Shown here in pieces: positions 38,074-47,171 of a DNA stretch of 64,000 nt (position 1 is the first letter of the stretch; each line of letters begins with the position of its first letter). The stretch comes from an uncultured Burkholderiales bacterium. GTDB lineage: Bacteria; Pseudomonadota; Gammaproteobacteria; Burkholderiales; Burkholderiaceae. The notes under the pieces are model-generated. The model ran no database searches, had not been told where the DNA came from, and worked only from the letters and a program-made list of their open reading frames with translations. The stretch covers positions 62,001 to 126,000 of the forward strand of contig CALBEV010000187.1 of NCBI GenBank assembly GCA_937891045.1. The letters run 5' to 3'. The translations under genes and the position numbers were made by a program.

Positions 38074-39504
38074 TCAACACCATCCCTTGTGTTGAGCTTC
38101 TTTCAAGGTCAGGTCCAGGCAACGCAGAATCAACGCCATCATGGTGTCGATGTCTTGGCGGGTCATCACCAAGGGTGGCGCGATGATCATGCGGTCGCCA
38201 ACAGCACGCATGATCAAGCCGTTGCCAAAACAATGGGCGCGGCAGGCCATGCCCACGCTCAGCTCGGATGGAAACATTTCCCGCGTGGTTTTGTTTTTCA
38301 TCAGCACCAAGCCAGCCATCATGCCGTGGGTGCGGGCTTCGCCAACCAAAGGATGAGACATCAAGGCGGTAAAACGCTCGGCCAAATAGGGCGCAATGTC
38401 ATCGCGCACCCGCTCGACCACCCGCTGTTTTTCCATCCATTCCAAATTCGCCAAGGCGACTTGGCAGGCCACGGGGTGACCACTGTAGGTATAGCCATGG
38501 TTGAATTCACCACCTTGGTTGACGATGACCTCGGCCACCCGGTTGCCCACCAGCACTCCACCCAAGGGCATGTAGCCACTGGTGACGCCTTTGGCAAAGG
38601 TCACCAAATCGGGCTTGTAGCCCATTTGCTCGTAGGCGAACCATGCGCCCAAACGGCCAAAGGCGCAAATCACCTCGTCGCTGATCAGCAAGATGCCGTA
38701 TTGGTCGACGATGCGTTGAATCTCGGGCCAATAGCTGGCTGGCGGGATGATGACGCCGCCCGCGCCTTGCACCGGTTCACCAATGAAGGCGGCCACTTTG
38801 TCGGCGCCAATGTCGAGAATTTTGGCCTCAAGTTGCCGCGCCATGCGGATGCCGAAATCATGCTCAGACTCGTTCGGCAAGGCATTGGCCAGGTGGTAGG
38901 GCTGGTCGATGTGCACGATGCCGGGGATGGGCAGGTCGCCTTGCTCGTGCATCCCTTTCATGCCACCTAAAGAGGCGCCGCCAATGGTTGAGCCGTGGTA
39001 GCCGTTGTGACGGGAGATGATGACTTTGCGCTGCGGTTGGCCCAAGCTGGCCCAGTAGTGGCGCACCATGCGGATGTTGGTGTCGTTGCTTTCCGAGCCC
39101 GAACTGGAAAAGAACACGTGCGTGAAACTGCGGTCCGCCACCTTGGGGGCCAAGGCACACAGTTTGGTGGCCAGTTTCACGGCCGGCAAGTTGGTGGTGT
39201 TGAAAAAGCTGTTGTAGTAGGGCAGCTCCATCATTTGCAGATAGGCCGCTTGGGCCAGCTCTTGCCGACCGTAGCCAATGTTGACGCACCACAAGCCACT
39301 CATGGCGTCGAGGATTTTCTGGCCCTCCGAGTCCCAGATGTAAATGCCCTCGCCGCGGGTGATGACACGGGCACCGCGCTGCGCCAGCGCGTGGGTGTCG
39401 GTGAAGGGGTGCAGGTAGTGGGCGCTGTCGAGTTGCTGAATCTGGGCGGTATGGACTTGGCGCCGCTCCATTTGGGCCACGTTGATCAGAGGTTTGAATG
39501 TCAT
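38074..39504 (-). CDS. spuC: SpuC-type putrescine-pyruvate aminotransferase
   Basis: Class III PLP-dependent transaminase, 476 residues. Motifs: VFFSSSGSESNDTNIRMVRHYW, ISRHNGYHGSTIGGASLGGM, the Asp of LLISDEVICAFGR and the PLP lysine in LVTFAKGVTSGYMPLGG. The N-terminus (SAHYLHPFTDTHALAQRG) is that of polyamine:pyruvate transaminases such as SpuC. It would convert putrescine directly to 4-aminobutyraldehyde, in parallel with PuuA/PuuB encoded alongside. Strong AAGGA before the ATG. Alternative: another omega-amine transaminase. Confidence 0.85.
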   Translation of the reverse strand: MTFKPLINVAQMERRQVHTAQIQQLDSAHYLHPFTDTHALAQRGARVITRGEGIYIWDSEGQKILDAMSGLWCVNIGYGRQELAQAAYLQMMELPYYNSFFNTTNLPAVKLATKLCALAPKVADRSFTHVFFSSSGSESNDTNIRMVRHYWASLGQPQRKVIISRHNGYHGSTIGGASLGGMKGMHEQGDLPIPGIVHIDQPYHLANALPNESEHDFGIRMARQLEAKILDIGADKVAAFIGEPVQGAGGVIIPPASYWPEIQRIVDQYGILLISDEVICAFGRLGAWFAYEQMGYKPDLVTFAKGVTSGYMPLGGVLVGNRVAEVIVNQGGEFNHGYTYSGHPVACQVALANLEWMEKQRVVERVRDDIAPYLAERFTALMSHPLVGEARTHGMMAGLVLMKNKTTREMFPSELSVGMACRAHCFGNGLIMRAVGDRMIIAPPLVMTRQDIDTMMALILRCLDLTLKEAQHKGWC

Positions 39505-39531
39505 GTTGTGAGGTCCTTTTGCCAGCTCAGA

Positions 39532-40911
39532 TCAAACGTGCAGCAGCAAATGCTCACGTTCCCATGGAGAAATCACTTCCATGAATTCTTCAAACTCGGT
39601 TTCTTTGATCTCGGTGTAGACGGTGACGAACTCATCGCCCAGCACCTCGCGCAAGGCGTCGTCCCGGCGCAACCACTCGAGGGCCTCGCCCAAGCTGCGT
39701 GGCAAGGCGTAGGGGGCCAAATAGGCATCGCCTTTCATTTCCGCTTTGGCGGGCAATTTGTTTTTCAAGCCAAGGTAGCCGCATGCCAAGGTCATCGCCA
39801 AGGCCACATAGGGGTTGGCATCGGCGCCAATGACGCGGTTTTCAATGCGCCGCGCTTCGGGCGAGGACAAGGGTGAGCGAAAACCCACCGAGCGGTTGTC
39901 TTCGCCCCATTCAATGTTGATGGGTGCGGCCGTGTGGCGGGCCAGACGGCGGTAACTGTTGACGTAAGGGGCGACCAAGGCCATGGCCGAGGGCACATGT
40001 TTTTGCAAACCACCGATGTAGTTGTAGAAAGCCTCGGAGGGCGAGCCATCGGTGTTGCTGAAAATATTGCGCCTAGTTTGTTTGTCCACAATGCTTTGGT
40101 GGATGTGCATGGCGCTGCCCGGTTCACCAGCAATCGGTTTGGCCATGAAGGTGGCGTACATGTTGTGCCGCATGGCGGCTTCGCGCACCGTGCGTTTGAA
40201 GAAAAACACTTCGTCGGCCAAACCCAGCGGGTGGTCGTGGAAGAAATTGATTTCCATTTGGCCAGCACCCACTTCGTGGATCAAGGTGTCCACGTTCAGG
40301 CCCATTTTTTCGCAGTAGTCGTAAATTTCTTCGAACAAAGGGTCGAATTCGTTCACCGCGTCAATGCTGTAGGCCTGCCTGGAGGTCTCGGCGCGGCCAC
40401 TGCGGCCAATGGGGGGATGCAGCAAAGAATTGGGGTCGGGGTTGCGAGCTACCAAATAGAACTCGAGTTCCGGGGCGACCACGGGCTCCAGGCCCATCTC
40501 GGTGTACAGATCGCAAACCCGGCGCAACACGCTGCGTGGCGCGAAGGGGATCAATTTACCGTAGCGGTCATAACAGTCGTGAATGACTTGGGCCGTTGGG
40601 TCCGAGGCCCAGGGCACGATGCGCACCGTGCTGGGGTCGGGCTGCAAATGCATGTCACGGTCGTTGGGGTTGATGACGTCGTAGTAGGGGCCGGATTTTG
40701 GAAATTCACCGGTCACCCCCAGTGCCACCACCAGCTCGGGCAGGCGCATGCCCCGGTCTTCGGTGAATTTGACGCGCGGCAGGATTTTTCCGCGGGCCAC
40801 GCCGGTCAAGTCGGGGGCCAGACACTCGACTTCGGTGACGCGGTGGACATTCAGCCAATTTTCCAATTCGCTGAAGTTGGTGGGTGTGGGCATGGAATTG
40901 TTGTCAGACAT
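39532..40911 (-). CDS. puuA: Gamma-glutamylputrescine synthetase (glutamine synthetase family)
   Basis: ATP-dependent ligation of glutamate to putrescine, first step of the Puu route. 459 residues, GlnA-like catalytic core: EVGAGQMEINFFHDHPL, the Mg-binding His in GSAMHIHQSIVD, RLARHTAAPINIEWGEDNRS and VIGADANPYVALAMTLACG. The adenylylation Tyr loop of true GlnA is not evident, and the operon context (puuD upstream, spuC and puuC downstream) supports PuuA rather than nitrogen-assimilating GlnA. Confidence 0.88.
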   Translation of the reverse strand: MSDNNSMPTPTNFSELENWLNVHRVTEVECLAPDLTGVARGKILPRVKFTEDRGMRLPELVVALGVTGEFPKSGPYYDVINPNDRDMHLQPDPSTVRIVPWASDPTAQVIHDCYDRYGKLIPFAPRSVLRRVCDLYTEMGLEPVVAPELEFYLVARNPDPNSLLHPPIGRSGRAETSRQAYSIDAVNEFDPLFEEIYDYCEKMGLNVDTLIHEVGAGQMEINFFHDHPLGLADEVFFFKRTVREAAMRHNMYATFMAKPIAGEPGSAMHIHQSIVDKQTRRNIFSNTDGSPSEAFYNYIGGLQKHVPSAMALVAPYVNSYRRLARHTAAPINIEWGEDNRSVGFRSPLSSPEARRIENRVIGADANPYVALAMTLACGYLGLKNKLPAKAEMKGDAYLAPYALPRSLGEALEWLRRDDALREVLGDEFVTVYTEIKETEFEEFMEVISPWEREHLLLHV

Positions 40912-40939
40912 GGGAAAAGCTTTGTGGTTTGAAAGGGGT

Positions 40940-41731
40940 TCAGGCCAGGGCAGGGGCGGGCGTCAGCGCCAAGCGCTGGGCCAAACGTTCCTGGCACGCT
41001 TGGCCAAAGGCTTGAAAAATGCGCATGTAAAAAGGGTTGTCTTGGCAGCGCCATTCAGGGTGCCACTGAACCGCATACGCAAAAGCGGTGGCAGAGCGCA
41101 CTTGAACCGCTTCCACCAAACCATCGGGGGCGAAAGCCATGGGGACCAAGTCGTCGGCCAAGCGGTCAATGCCCTGGCCGTGCAAGGAATTCACCATGGC
41201 GGTGTCGCCGCCAGCCCATTCTGCCAAGACCGTGTTGGGCAAGATGCGGATCGGGTGACGCGGGGCGTACTGGTCGGCGTAAGAGGCCTCAGCGGGTTCG
41301 CGGTGGTCTTGCATGCCTGCAACTTCTTGCACCTGTTGGTGCAAGCTGCCGCCCAAGGCGACATTGATTTCTTGAAAGCCGCGGCAAATACCCAGCATCG
41401 GCACGCCTTGGGCCATGCAGGCGCGAATCAATGGCAGGGTGAGGGCGTCGCGCTGCGGGTCCAGTGGCAATTCGGGACGCAGCACCTCTTGTTGGAAATG
41501 GCTGGGATGCACATTGGAGGGCGAGCCGGTGAACAGCACCCCATCGCAGTGGGCCAGCAAAGCAGGGATTTGAGATGCGCTGGCCGTGGGCAGGGTGAAG
41601 GGTTCGGCTTGCGCCCCCAGCTTGATGGCCGTGGCGTATTTGTCACCCAGCACCGTGAAGGGCGAGCGGTGGTCACCGTGGCCAAGCAGACGGTGATCGT
41701 GTGTGACCCAAACCCAAGGCTGCATGTTCAT
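40940..41731 (-). CDS. puuD: Gamma-glutamyl-GABA hydrolase (class I glutamine amidotransferase fold)
   Basis: Releases GABA and glutamate from gamma-glutamyl-GABA. 263 residues; catalytic Cys in MLGICRGFQEINVALGGSL and His in AYAVQWHPEWR, with a Glu for the triad expected just after the His. SLHQQ and the HPIRILPN region match the PuuD family. Two starts are possible: ATG 41731 or ATG 41725; AAAGGAA lies 0-6 bases upstream, so 41725 has the better spacing. First gene of the minus-strand puu run, divergent from the MocR gene. Confidence 0.88.
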   Translation of the reverse strand: MNMQPWVWVTHDHRLLGHGDHRSPFTVLGDKYATAIKLGAQAEPFTLPTASASQIPALLAHCDGVLFTGSPSNVHPSHFQQEVLRPELPLDPQRDALTLPLIRACMAQGVPMLGICRGFQEINVALGGSLHQQVQEVAGMQDHREPAEASYADQYAPRHPIRILPNTVLAEWAGGDTAMVNSLHGQGIDRLADDLVPMAFAPDGLVEAVQVRSATAFAYAVQWHPEWRCQDNPFYMRIFQAFGQACQERLAQRLALTPAPALA

Positions 41732-41778
41732 TTCCTTTTGTCAGTTAAACCATTCTGGTACATTCTGTTGCCAATCAA

Positions 41779-41813
41779 AGGTGCCAGTTTGGCTTTTCCA
41801 ATGGTGCCAATTC
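41779..41813. promoter_or_regulatory. Candidate MocR operator: direct repeats at 23-bp spacing (puuD/mocR gap)
   Basis: AGGTGCCAGTTT (41779-41790) and TGGTGCCAATTC (41802-41813) are direct repeats starting 23 bp apart in the divergent gap. The same degenerate 12-mer pair with the same spacing occurs at 45685-45719, the other divergent control region of the cluster. MocR/GabR-type regulators characteristically bind spaced direct repeats. A second short repeat, CATTCTG, occurs at 41750 and 41761. The assignment to this regulator is inference. Confidence 0.5.
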
Positions 41814-41827
41814 AGACCTCAGCATAC

Positions 41828-43366
41828 ATGCCTGAGGCCACCACGACGATGCTTGGAAGCCCCTTTGCCATGCTCACTGAATTCTTGGGTCAACAACTGC
41901 AGAACAAGCCTGCTGAGGCAGGACAACCTGCCTTGGCCTTGAACCGCCAACTTTATCTGTTGTTGAAAAAAGCCATGCTTGACCAGGTTTTGCGGCATGG
42001 TGAGCGCTTGCCCTCCAGCCGCGTCATGGCCGCATCCCTGCATGTGGCCCGCAACACCGTCATGAGCGCCTTGTCCCAATTGGAAGCCGAAGGTTTTTTA
42101 GAAACCCGACAAGGCAGTGGCACCTTTGTGCGGTTCAAGCGTCCGGCGATGAGCAGCCCATCAGCCAGCCCCAAACTGACGGGAGTCCAGCGTGGGCGTG
42201 CCCAGCAGGTGTCCGCACGCGGGCAAAGGCTGCTCAAACAAGACACGGCCAACGAATTGGAAGTGCAGCCGTTCACCCAAGGGTTTCCGGATTTTTCACC
42301 TTTCCCGGTGGGCGTGTGGCAAAAACTATTGGCCAAACACTGGCGCTTGTCGTATGCCAGCATGCTTGATTACAACGACACCGGTGGCTTCAAACCCCTC
42401 AAGCGGGCGATTGCCCAGTACCTGCGCTTGTTTCGCGGCATGCGTTTGGAGGAGGAGCAGGTGTTGGTGACCACAGGCACCCAACAATCCTTGGGCTTGT
42501 GCGCCATCTTGCTGGCCGACCCGGGCGACACGGTGTGGGTGGAAGACCCTTTGTATTGGGGTGCGGCACAAATGTTTCGAGCCAGTGGGCTGCGCATGCA
42601 TGGCATACCCACCGATGCCCAAGGCCTGAACTTGGCGTTGTCGGACCAAGCGCCAGCTGCACGCATGGTCTACATCACGCCTTCGCACCAATACCCCACG
42701 GGCGGTGTGCTGACCCCAGAGCGGCGCTTGGATTTGCTGCGACGTTGTCGCGACATGAACGCCTGGGCCTTGGAAGACGACTATGACAGCGAGTTCCGTT
42801 TTGCCGGACCACAGCAGCCTTCTTTGCATGCGCTGGACTTGCAAGACCGCGTGTTTTACATGGGGACTTTTTCCAAAACCTTGTACCCCGGCATCAAGAT
42901 GGCGTATGTGGTGGTGCCCCCAGACTGGGTGTCGGCGTTCAAACGCACCCATTACGACTTGAACCGTCCTGGCTTGCTGCATCAACAAGTGGCGATGGCT
43001 GAATTCATCGAGCTCGGTCATTTCCAAAGCACCATCCGTCAAGCCCGCGCCACGTATGCACAGCGCCGACAGGCATTGCTGCAAGCCTTGGCCCCATGTC
43101 TGGGTTTGCAAGCCCATATCAGTGGAACAGAACAAGGCTTGCATTTGTGTTTACATTTGCCGCACAACCTGGATGATGTGGCGCTGGCACAGCAAGCACA
43201 AGACCATGGTTTGACGGTGCGGGCGTTGTCGCGCTACGCCATCGCTCGCAAAGACTTGCGCGGCTTGGTGATTGGCTATGGTTATGCGCCCTTGGAGGCG
43301 ATTCAGAAAGACGGACCGGTGTTGGCGCAATTGGTGTTGCGTGCCTTGCGGCATCGCCACGCTTGA
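41828..43366 (+). CDS. MocR/GabR-type regulator (GntR HTH fused to aminotransferase fold)
   Basis: About 512 residues. Winged-helix GntR domain near residues 40-105 (ERLPSSRVMAASLHVARNTV, LEAEGFLETRQGSGTFV), linker, then a class I aminotransferase-like domain with GTQQSLGLCAILLADPGDTVWVEDP in pieces, DDYDSEFRF and the PLP lysine in GTFSKTLYPGIKMAYV. Members sense small molecules via PLP; location between puuD and puuB suggests control of polyamine catabolism. The open frame extends back to 40748 but is antisense to puuD/puuA; starts at 41801 and 41828 are possible and 41828 keeps the repeat upstream. Confidence 0.88.
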   Translation: MPEATTTMLGSPFAMLTEFLGQQLQNKPAEAGQPALALNRQLYLLLKKAMLDQVLRHGERLPSSRVMAASLHVARNTVMSALSQLEAEGFLETRQGSGTFVRFKRPAMSSPSASPKLTGVQRGRAQQVSARGQRLLKQDTANELEVQPFTQGFPDFSPFPVGVWQKLLAKHWRLSYASMLDYNDTGGFKPLKRAIAQYLRLFRGMRLEEEQVLVTTGTQQSLGLCAILLADPGDTVWVEDPLYWGAAQMFRASGLRMHGIPTDAQGLNLALSDQAPAARMVYITPSHQYPTGGVLTPERRLDLLRRCRDMNAWALEDDYDSEFRFAGPQQPSLHALDLQDRVFYMGTFSKTLYPGIKMAYVVVPPDWVSAFKRTHYDLNRPGLLHQQVAMAEFIELGHFQSTIRQARATYAQRRQALLQALAPCLGLQAHISGTEQGLHLCLHLPHNLDDVALAQQAQDHGLTVRALSRYAIARKDLRGLVIGYGYAPLEAIQKDGPVLAQLVLRALRHRHA

Positions 43367-43375
43367 GCCGGGCAC

Positions 43376-44683
43376 TCAGCCCAGCCAATCGCGCAAACGG
43401 TAATAGCTTGTGCCCAACAACAGCAAGGGAATGCGCAAAGCCGCGCCACCGGGAAACCGGCTTTGCCGAATGCGTTCGAACAAACCCAAGGCATGGCGAT
43501 CACCCAACAGGGCTTGGCGAATGACACGGCCTGCCAAGGTGGTGGCCGCCAGGCCGTGGCCGCTGAAGCCTTGCATGAAAAACACACCAGGCGCCAACTG
43601 CCCCCAGTCGGGTGCGCGTTCGCGTGAAATATCGACAAAACCGCCCCAGGTGTGGTCGATGCGGGTGTGTTGCAAGCTTGGAAAAACACGCACCATGCGC
43701 TTTTGCATGGTGTGCGTGAGCTGCGAAGGTGTGGCGGCGGTGTAGCTGACCCGACCGCCAAACAACATGCGCCGCTCGCCGCTCAAGCGAAAGTAATCGA
43801 GCACAAAATTGTTATCACACACGGCAGCGTTGCTGGGCAACAGCGTGTCGGCTTGGAAGGGGGGCAAGGCTTCGGTGGCGATGATGTAGGTGCCCACCGG
43901 CATGGTTCGGGCATGCAAGCGGGTGGCCAATCTGGGGGACTGCCAACGCAAACCGCTGTTGCCGGCCAGCACCACTTGCCGCGCCCGCACTTGGGCCTGT
44001 GCTGTGCGCACAAGCCAATCGCTGCCCACTTTGTCCATGGACAGCGCCGGGCTGTGTTCATGCAAACGCGCACCTGCCGCTTGCGCGGCTTGGGCAATGC
44101 CCAGGCCATAGCGCAGCGGGTTGAGGTGCCCCGATGCGGGGTCGCGCAAACCGGCCACATACTGGTCGCTTGCAATGTGCTGGCGCAGTTCAGCACCTTC
44201 AACCCAATGCATCTGGTGGCCATGGTGTTGCTGCATGTACGCCTGATCGTCGCGCAGTGCCCGGGCTTTGCGCGGGCGGTCGGCAACGGTCAGGTAAGAC
44301 CACACCGGTTGGCAATCGATGTTGAAGCGCTGGATGCGTTCTTGCATCAACTGCACACTGGCCAAGGAGAGTTGCCACAGTTGCTGGCCCGCAGCCAAAC
44401 CCAAGTGGGCATCCAACCAAGCTTGGCCACAGGCATAGCCACTGATGGCTTGCCCGCCATTGCGCCCCGAGGCGTGTCCACACAAACGTTCGGCCTCGAG
44501 GAGGATGACGCTTTGGCCACTTTCAGCCAGTTCGAGTGCCGTGGACAAACCCGCCAAGCCACCGCCGACCACCACCACATCAGCCTCGCTGTCTTGTTGC
44601 AGACTCGGCCAAGCAGGCCGGTTCACGGTGGTCTCATAAAAGCAGTCTTGTCCCAAATCAAGGTTGACGGCGGCGAGATTCAT
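43376..44683 (-). CDS. puuB: Gamma-glutamylputrescine oxidase-like FAD oxidoreductase
   Basis: DAO-family flavoenzyme, 435 residues, expected to oxidise gamma-glutamylputrescine to the aldehyde with release of ammonia and peroxide. FAD-binding motif ADVVVVGGGLAGLSTALELAE near residues 34-54, ERLCGHASGRNGGQAISG, and the C-terminal GFSGHGLAATTLAGRVI. The N-terminal YETTVNRPAWPSL is typical of PuuB. Second gene after the ureohydrolase (10-bp gap) and convergent with mocR. Confidence 0.87.
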   Translation of the reverse strand: MNLAAVNLDLGQDCFYETTVNRPAWPSLQQDSEADVVVVGGGLAGLSTALELAESGQSVILLEAERLCGHASGRNGGQAISGYACGQAWLDAHLGLAAGQQLWQLSLASVQLMQERIQRFNIDCQPVWSYLTVADRPRKARALRDDQAYMQQHHGHQMHWVEGAELRQHIASDQYVAGLRDPASGHLNPLRYGLGIAQAAQAAGARLHEHSPALSMDKVGSDWLVRTAQAQVRARQVVLAGNSGLRWQSPRLATRLHARTMPVGTYIIATEALPPFQADTLLPSNAAVCDNNFVLDYFRLSGERRMLFGGRVSYTAATPSQLTHTMQKRMVRVFPSLQHTRIDHTWGGFVDISRERAPDWGQLAPGVFFMQGFSGHGLAATTLAGRVIRQALLGDRHALGLFERIRQSRFPGGAALRIPLLLLGTSYYRLRDWLG

Positions 44684-44693
44684 GGCGAGTCTT

Positions 44694-45620
44694 TCAAGCT
44701 GCAGTTTGCAAGCGCTGTGCTTGACCGCTCAAGTAGGCCCAGACCAAGGTGCAAGCCGCCAAGCTGCTGAGTTCGGCGTGGTCAAAAGGCGGGCAGACCT
44801 CGACACAGTCCATGCCCACCCAATTCAAATCGGCCAAACCTTCCACCCAATACAGCACTTGGCTCATGCTCAGGCCACCGGCTTCGGGCGTGCCGGTGCC
44901 GGGCGCGAAGGCCGGGTCCAAGCAGTCAATGTCCAAGCTCAGGTAGATGGGACGTTGACCGATGCGCTCTCGCACGGTTTGCAACAAGGGTGCAAGTTGG
45001 GGGCCTTCGCAGCCCCACAGATCGCGGGCGTGATAGATGAGGCCGCCGCGGTCACGCACGTATTCACGCGCCGACCGTTTGGCCGCCGAGCGCAGACCCA
45101 CTTGCACCGTGTGGTGCGCACTCACCAAGCCCTCTTCAATCGCTTCGCGGGTCCAAGTGCCATGCCCCGAGGGTTCGCCAAAATGGTCTGCCCAGGTGTC
45201 GCAATGGGCGTCGAAATGCAGCAGGGCCAGCGGGCCGTGTTGTTTTGTCAGGGCCCGCAACAAGGGCAGGGTGATGGCATGGTCGCCGCCTAAAAACACG
45301 CAGTGGTGTCCTTGCATCAAGGGGGCGGCTTGGGCTTGAATCGCCGAACGTGCAGCCTCCAAACCACTGGCGTTGGGCAGGCGCAGATTGCCGCCATCGC
45401 CCAACCACGGCAGCGGGCTGATGTCAAAGACCGGATGCGTGGCATCACACAAGCTTTGGCTGACCGCGCGGATGCTTTGCGGGGCCATGCGTGCACCTGG
45501 GCGGTTGGTGACACTGCCGTCCCACGGCACCCCGATCAACGCCAAGGGTTGGTCTTGCAAGGCAGCGCAATTGGCAAAGCGGCCACTGCTTTGGGCGTAA
45601 GGAAAATCGTCAAGGCTCAT
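44694..45620 (-). CDS. speB: Agmatinase/guanidino-acid ureohydrolase family protein
   Basis: Binuclear manganese ureohydrolase, 308 residues. Metal motifs GGDHAITLPL, LLHFDAHCDTWADHFG and YLSLDIDCLDPAFAPGTGTPE are complete. In this cluster the natural substrate would be agmatine, giving putrescine plus urea for PuuA; guanidinobutyrate (giving GABA) is an alternative because both families share these motifs. Start set at MSLDDFPYA (45620); an open extension to 45875 runs antisense to the divergent gene. Transcribed with puuB. Confidence 0.82.
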   Translation of the reverse strand: MSLDDFPYAQSSGRFANCAALQDQPLALIGVPWDGSVTNRPGARMAPQSIRAVSQSLCDATHPVFDISPLPWLGDGGNLRLPNASGLEAARSAIQAQAAPLMQGHHCVFLGGDHAITLPLLRALTKQHGPLALLHFDAHCDTWADHFGEPSGHGTWTREAIEEGLVSAHHTVQVGLRSAAKRSAREYVRDRGGLIYHARDLWGCEGPQLAPLLQTVRERIGQRPIYLSLDIDCLDPAFAPGTGTPEAGGLSMSQVLYWVEGLADLNWVGMDCVEVCPPFDHAELSSLAACTLVWAYLSGQAQRLQTAA

Positions 45621-45684
45621 GCGGGTGATCCTGGTTGAAACGGCCACAAGTTGCTTAGAGCTTAAGCGGCCAACTGGGGATAAA

Positions 45685-45719
45685 TGGAGCCACTTTAACC
45701 AATTGAATGCAACCACTTG
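45685..45719. promoter_or_regulatory. Candidate MocR operator, second copy (speB/aminotransferase gap)
   Basis: TGGAGCCACTTT (45685-45696) and TGCAACCACTTG (45708-45719) start 23 bp apart, the same spacing as the related pair at 41779/41802. They lie in the 135-bp divergent gap that must drive speB-puuB leftward and the aminotransferase rightward. Confidence 0.45.
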
Positions 45720-45755
45720 CGTCCAAACAAGAACAGCTGGCTTAGCATTTGACCC

Positions 45756-47171
45756 ATGTTGACGCTCGATCCCTCCGACACGCCAGCGCTGCAAGCTTGG
45801 CTGACCCAAGAGCAAGCGCTGTTTGCCAGCCAGCACCCGCAATCGGCCCAGTTGCAAAGCCTCAGCAACCGGCATTTTTTATTTGGCGTGCCCATGCATT
45901 GGATGCGCGATTGGCCCATGCCCCATGCTTTGTTTGTGCAACAGGCGCAAGGCGCTGAACTGCGCTGCGCCGATGGGCATGTCTTCGCCGACTTTTGTTT
46001 GGGTGACACCGGGGCCATGTTTGGACACAGCCCACCCGCCGTCGCTCAAGCTTTGACCGATCAAGCCTTGCAAGGCTGGACCTGCATGTTGCCCAGCCAA
46101 GCTGCCGCGGATGTGGGTGAACGCTTGAGCCAGGTGTTCGGATTGCCACAATGGCAATTGGCCTTGAGCGCCAGTGATGCCAACCGTTTCGTGCTGCGCT
46201 GGGTGCGCGCCATCACCGCTCGCTCGGTGGTCTTGGTGTTTGATGGTTGTTACCACGGCGCGGTTGACGACACCTTGGTGGACCGCTTGGACGATGGCCG
46301 GGTCGTTGATCGTCCTTCGGTGTTGGGGCAGGTGCACAGCCATGCCCTCTCCACGCGCGTGGTGCCGTTCAATGATTTACCGGCTTTGGCGGCGGCCTTG
46401 GCCGACGATCAGGTGGCGGCTGTGTTGGCCGAGCCCGCCTTGACCAATTGCGGTTTGGTCCTGCCCGACCCTGGTTTTTGGCCACAAGCCCAAGCTTTGT
46501 GCCAACGCCACCAGACCTTGTTGGTTTTGGACGAAACCCATACCCTTTCGACAGCTTGTGGCGGTTGGGCCCGACAACATGGTCTGGTGCCTGACATGAT
46601 GGTGCTGGGCAAAGCGGTCGCAGCGGGTCTGCCTTGTGCGGTCTATGGCTTCAGCGACACCGTGGCGCAACGCATGGTGAACGCCAAGCAACAAGCGCCA
46701 GAGGGGCACAGCGGCATTGGCACCACCTTGTCGGCCAACATGCTGACGATGTCGGTGTTGCAAGCCAGCTTGCAGCATTTGCACACGCCACAAACCTATG
46801 CCTCCATGTTGTGGGGGGCCGAGCGTTTGGCGCAAGGATTGGTCGAGGGCTTCAGACGCTACGGGCTGCCGTGGAGCCTGACGCGCTTGGGGGCGCGGAT
46901 GGAGTTGCAGTTCATGGCCGCGCCGCCGCGCAACGCGCAAGACGTTCGTGCTGCAGACCCCAACTTGCTGCAATCGCTGTTGCATTTGTTCATGCTGAAC
47001 CGAGGCGTGGTGCTGACGCCTTTTCATTGCATGATGCTGGTGTCACCCGCCACATCCGCTCAGCAGATTGATCAATTGCTGGATGTGTTTGAACAGTTCT
47101 TGGCAACACTGGCCCGGCAGCTCAAACCACCACCACCTCACCCCGCAAAGAATGCGGCAGGGCCTGCGTGA
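45756..47171 (+). CDS. Class III aminotransferase of unknown substrate in the polyamine cluster
   Basis: 471 residues, glutamate-1-semialdehyde-aminomutase/omega-transaminase fold. Seen: [31 protein letters not shown], the PLP-pyridine Asp in [17 protein letters not shown] and the PLP lysine in [18 protein letters not shown]. It is clearly different from SpuC encoded at 38 kb. True HemL is unlikely given the context and divergent N-terminus. It may handle GABA or another amine from agmatine breakdown; substrate unknown. No clear Shine-Dalgarno sequence. Its last 50 bases overlap miaB on the other strand. Confidence 0.75.
   Translation: MLTLDPSDTPALQAWLTQEQALFASQHPQSAQLQSLSNRHFLFGVPMHWMRDWPMPHALFVQQAQGAELRCADGHVFADFCLGDTGAMFGHSPPAVAQALTDQALQGWTCMLPSQAAADVGERLSQVFGLPQWQLALSASDANRFVLRWVRAITARSVVLVFDGCYHGAVDDTLVDRLDDGRVVDRPSVLGQVHSHALSTRVVPFNDLPALAAALADDQVAAVLAEPALTNCGLVLPDPGFWPQAQALCQRHQTLLVLDETHTLSTACGGWARQHGLVPDMMVLGKAVAAGLPCAVYGFSDTVAQRMVNAKQQAPEGHSGIGTTLSANMLTMSVLQASLQHLHTPQTYASMLWGAERLAQGLVEGFRRYGLPWSLTRLGARMELQFMAAPPRNAQDVRAADPNLLQSLLHLFMLNRGVVLTPFHCMMLVSPATSAQQIDQLLDVFEQFLATLARQLKPPPPHPAKNAAGPA

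Noticed and set aside
40748..41827. Long N-terminal extension of the MocR gene (open frame of 872 codons)
   Set aside because: It runs antisense through puuA and puuD; family length and the HTH position fit a start at 41828 (or 41801).
43652..44770. 372-residue plus-strand ORF opposite puuB
   Set aside because: Antisense shadow created by codon bias; His/Gln-rich, no domain.
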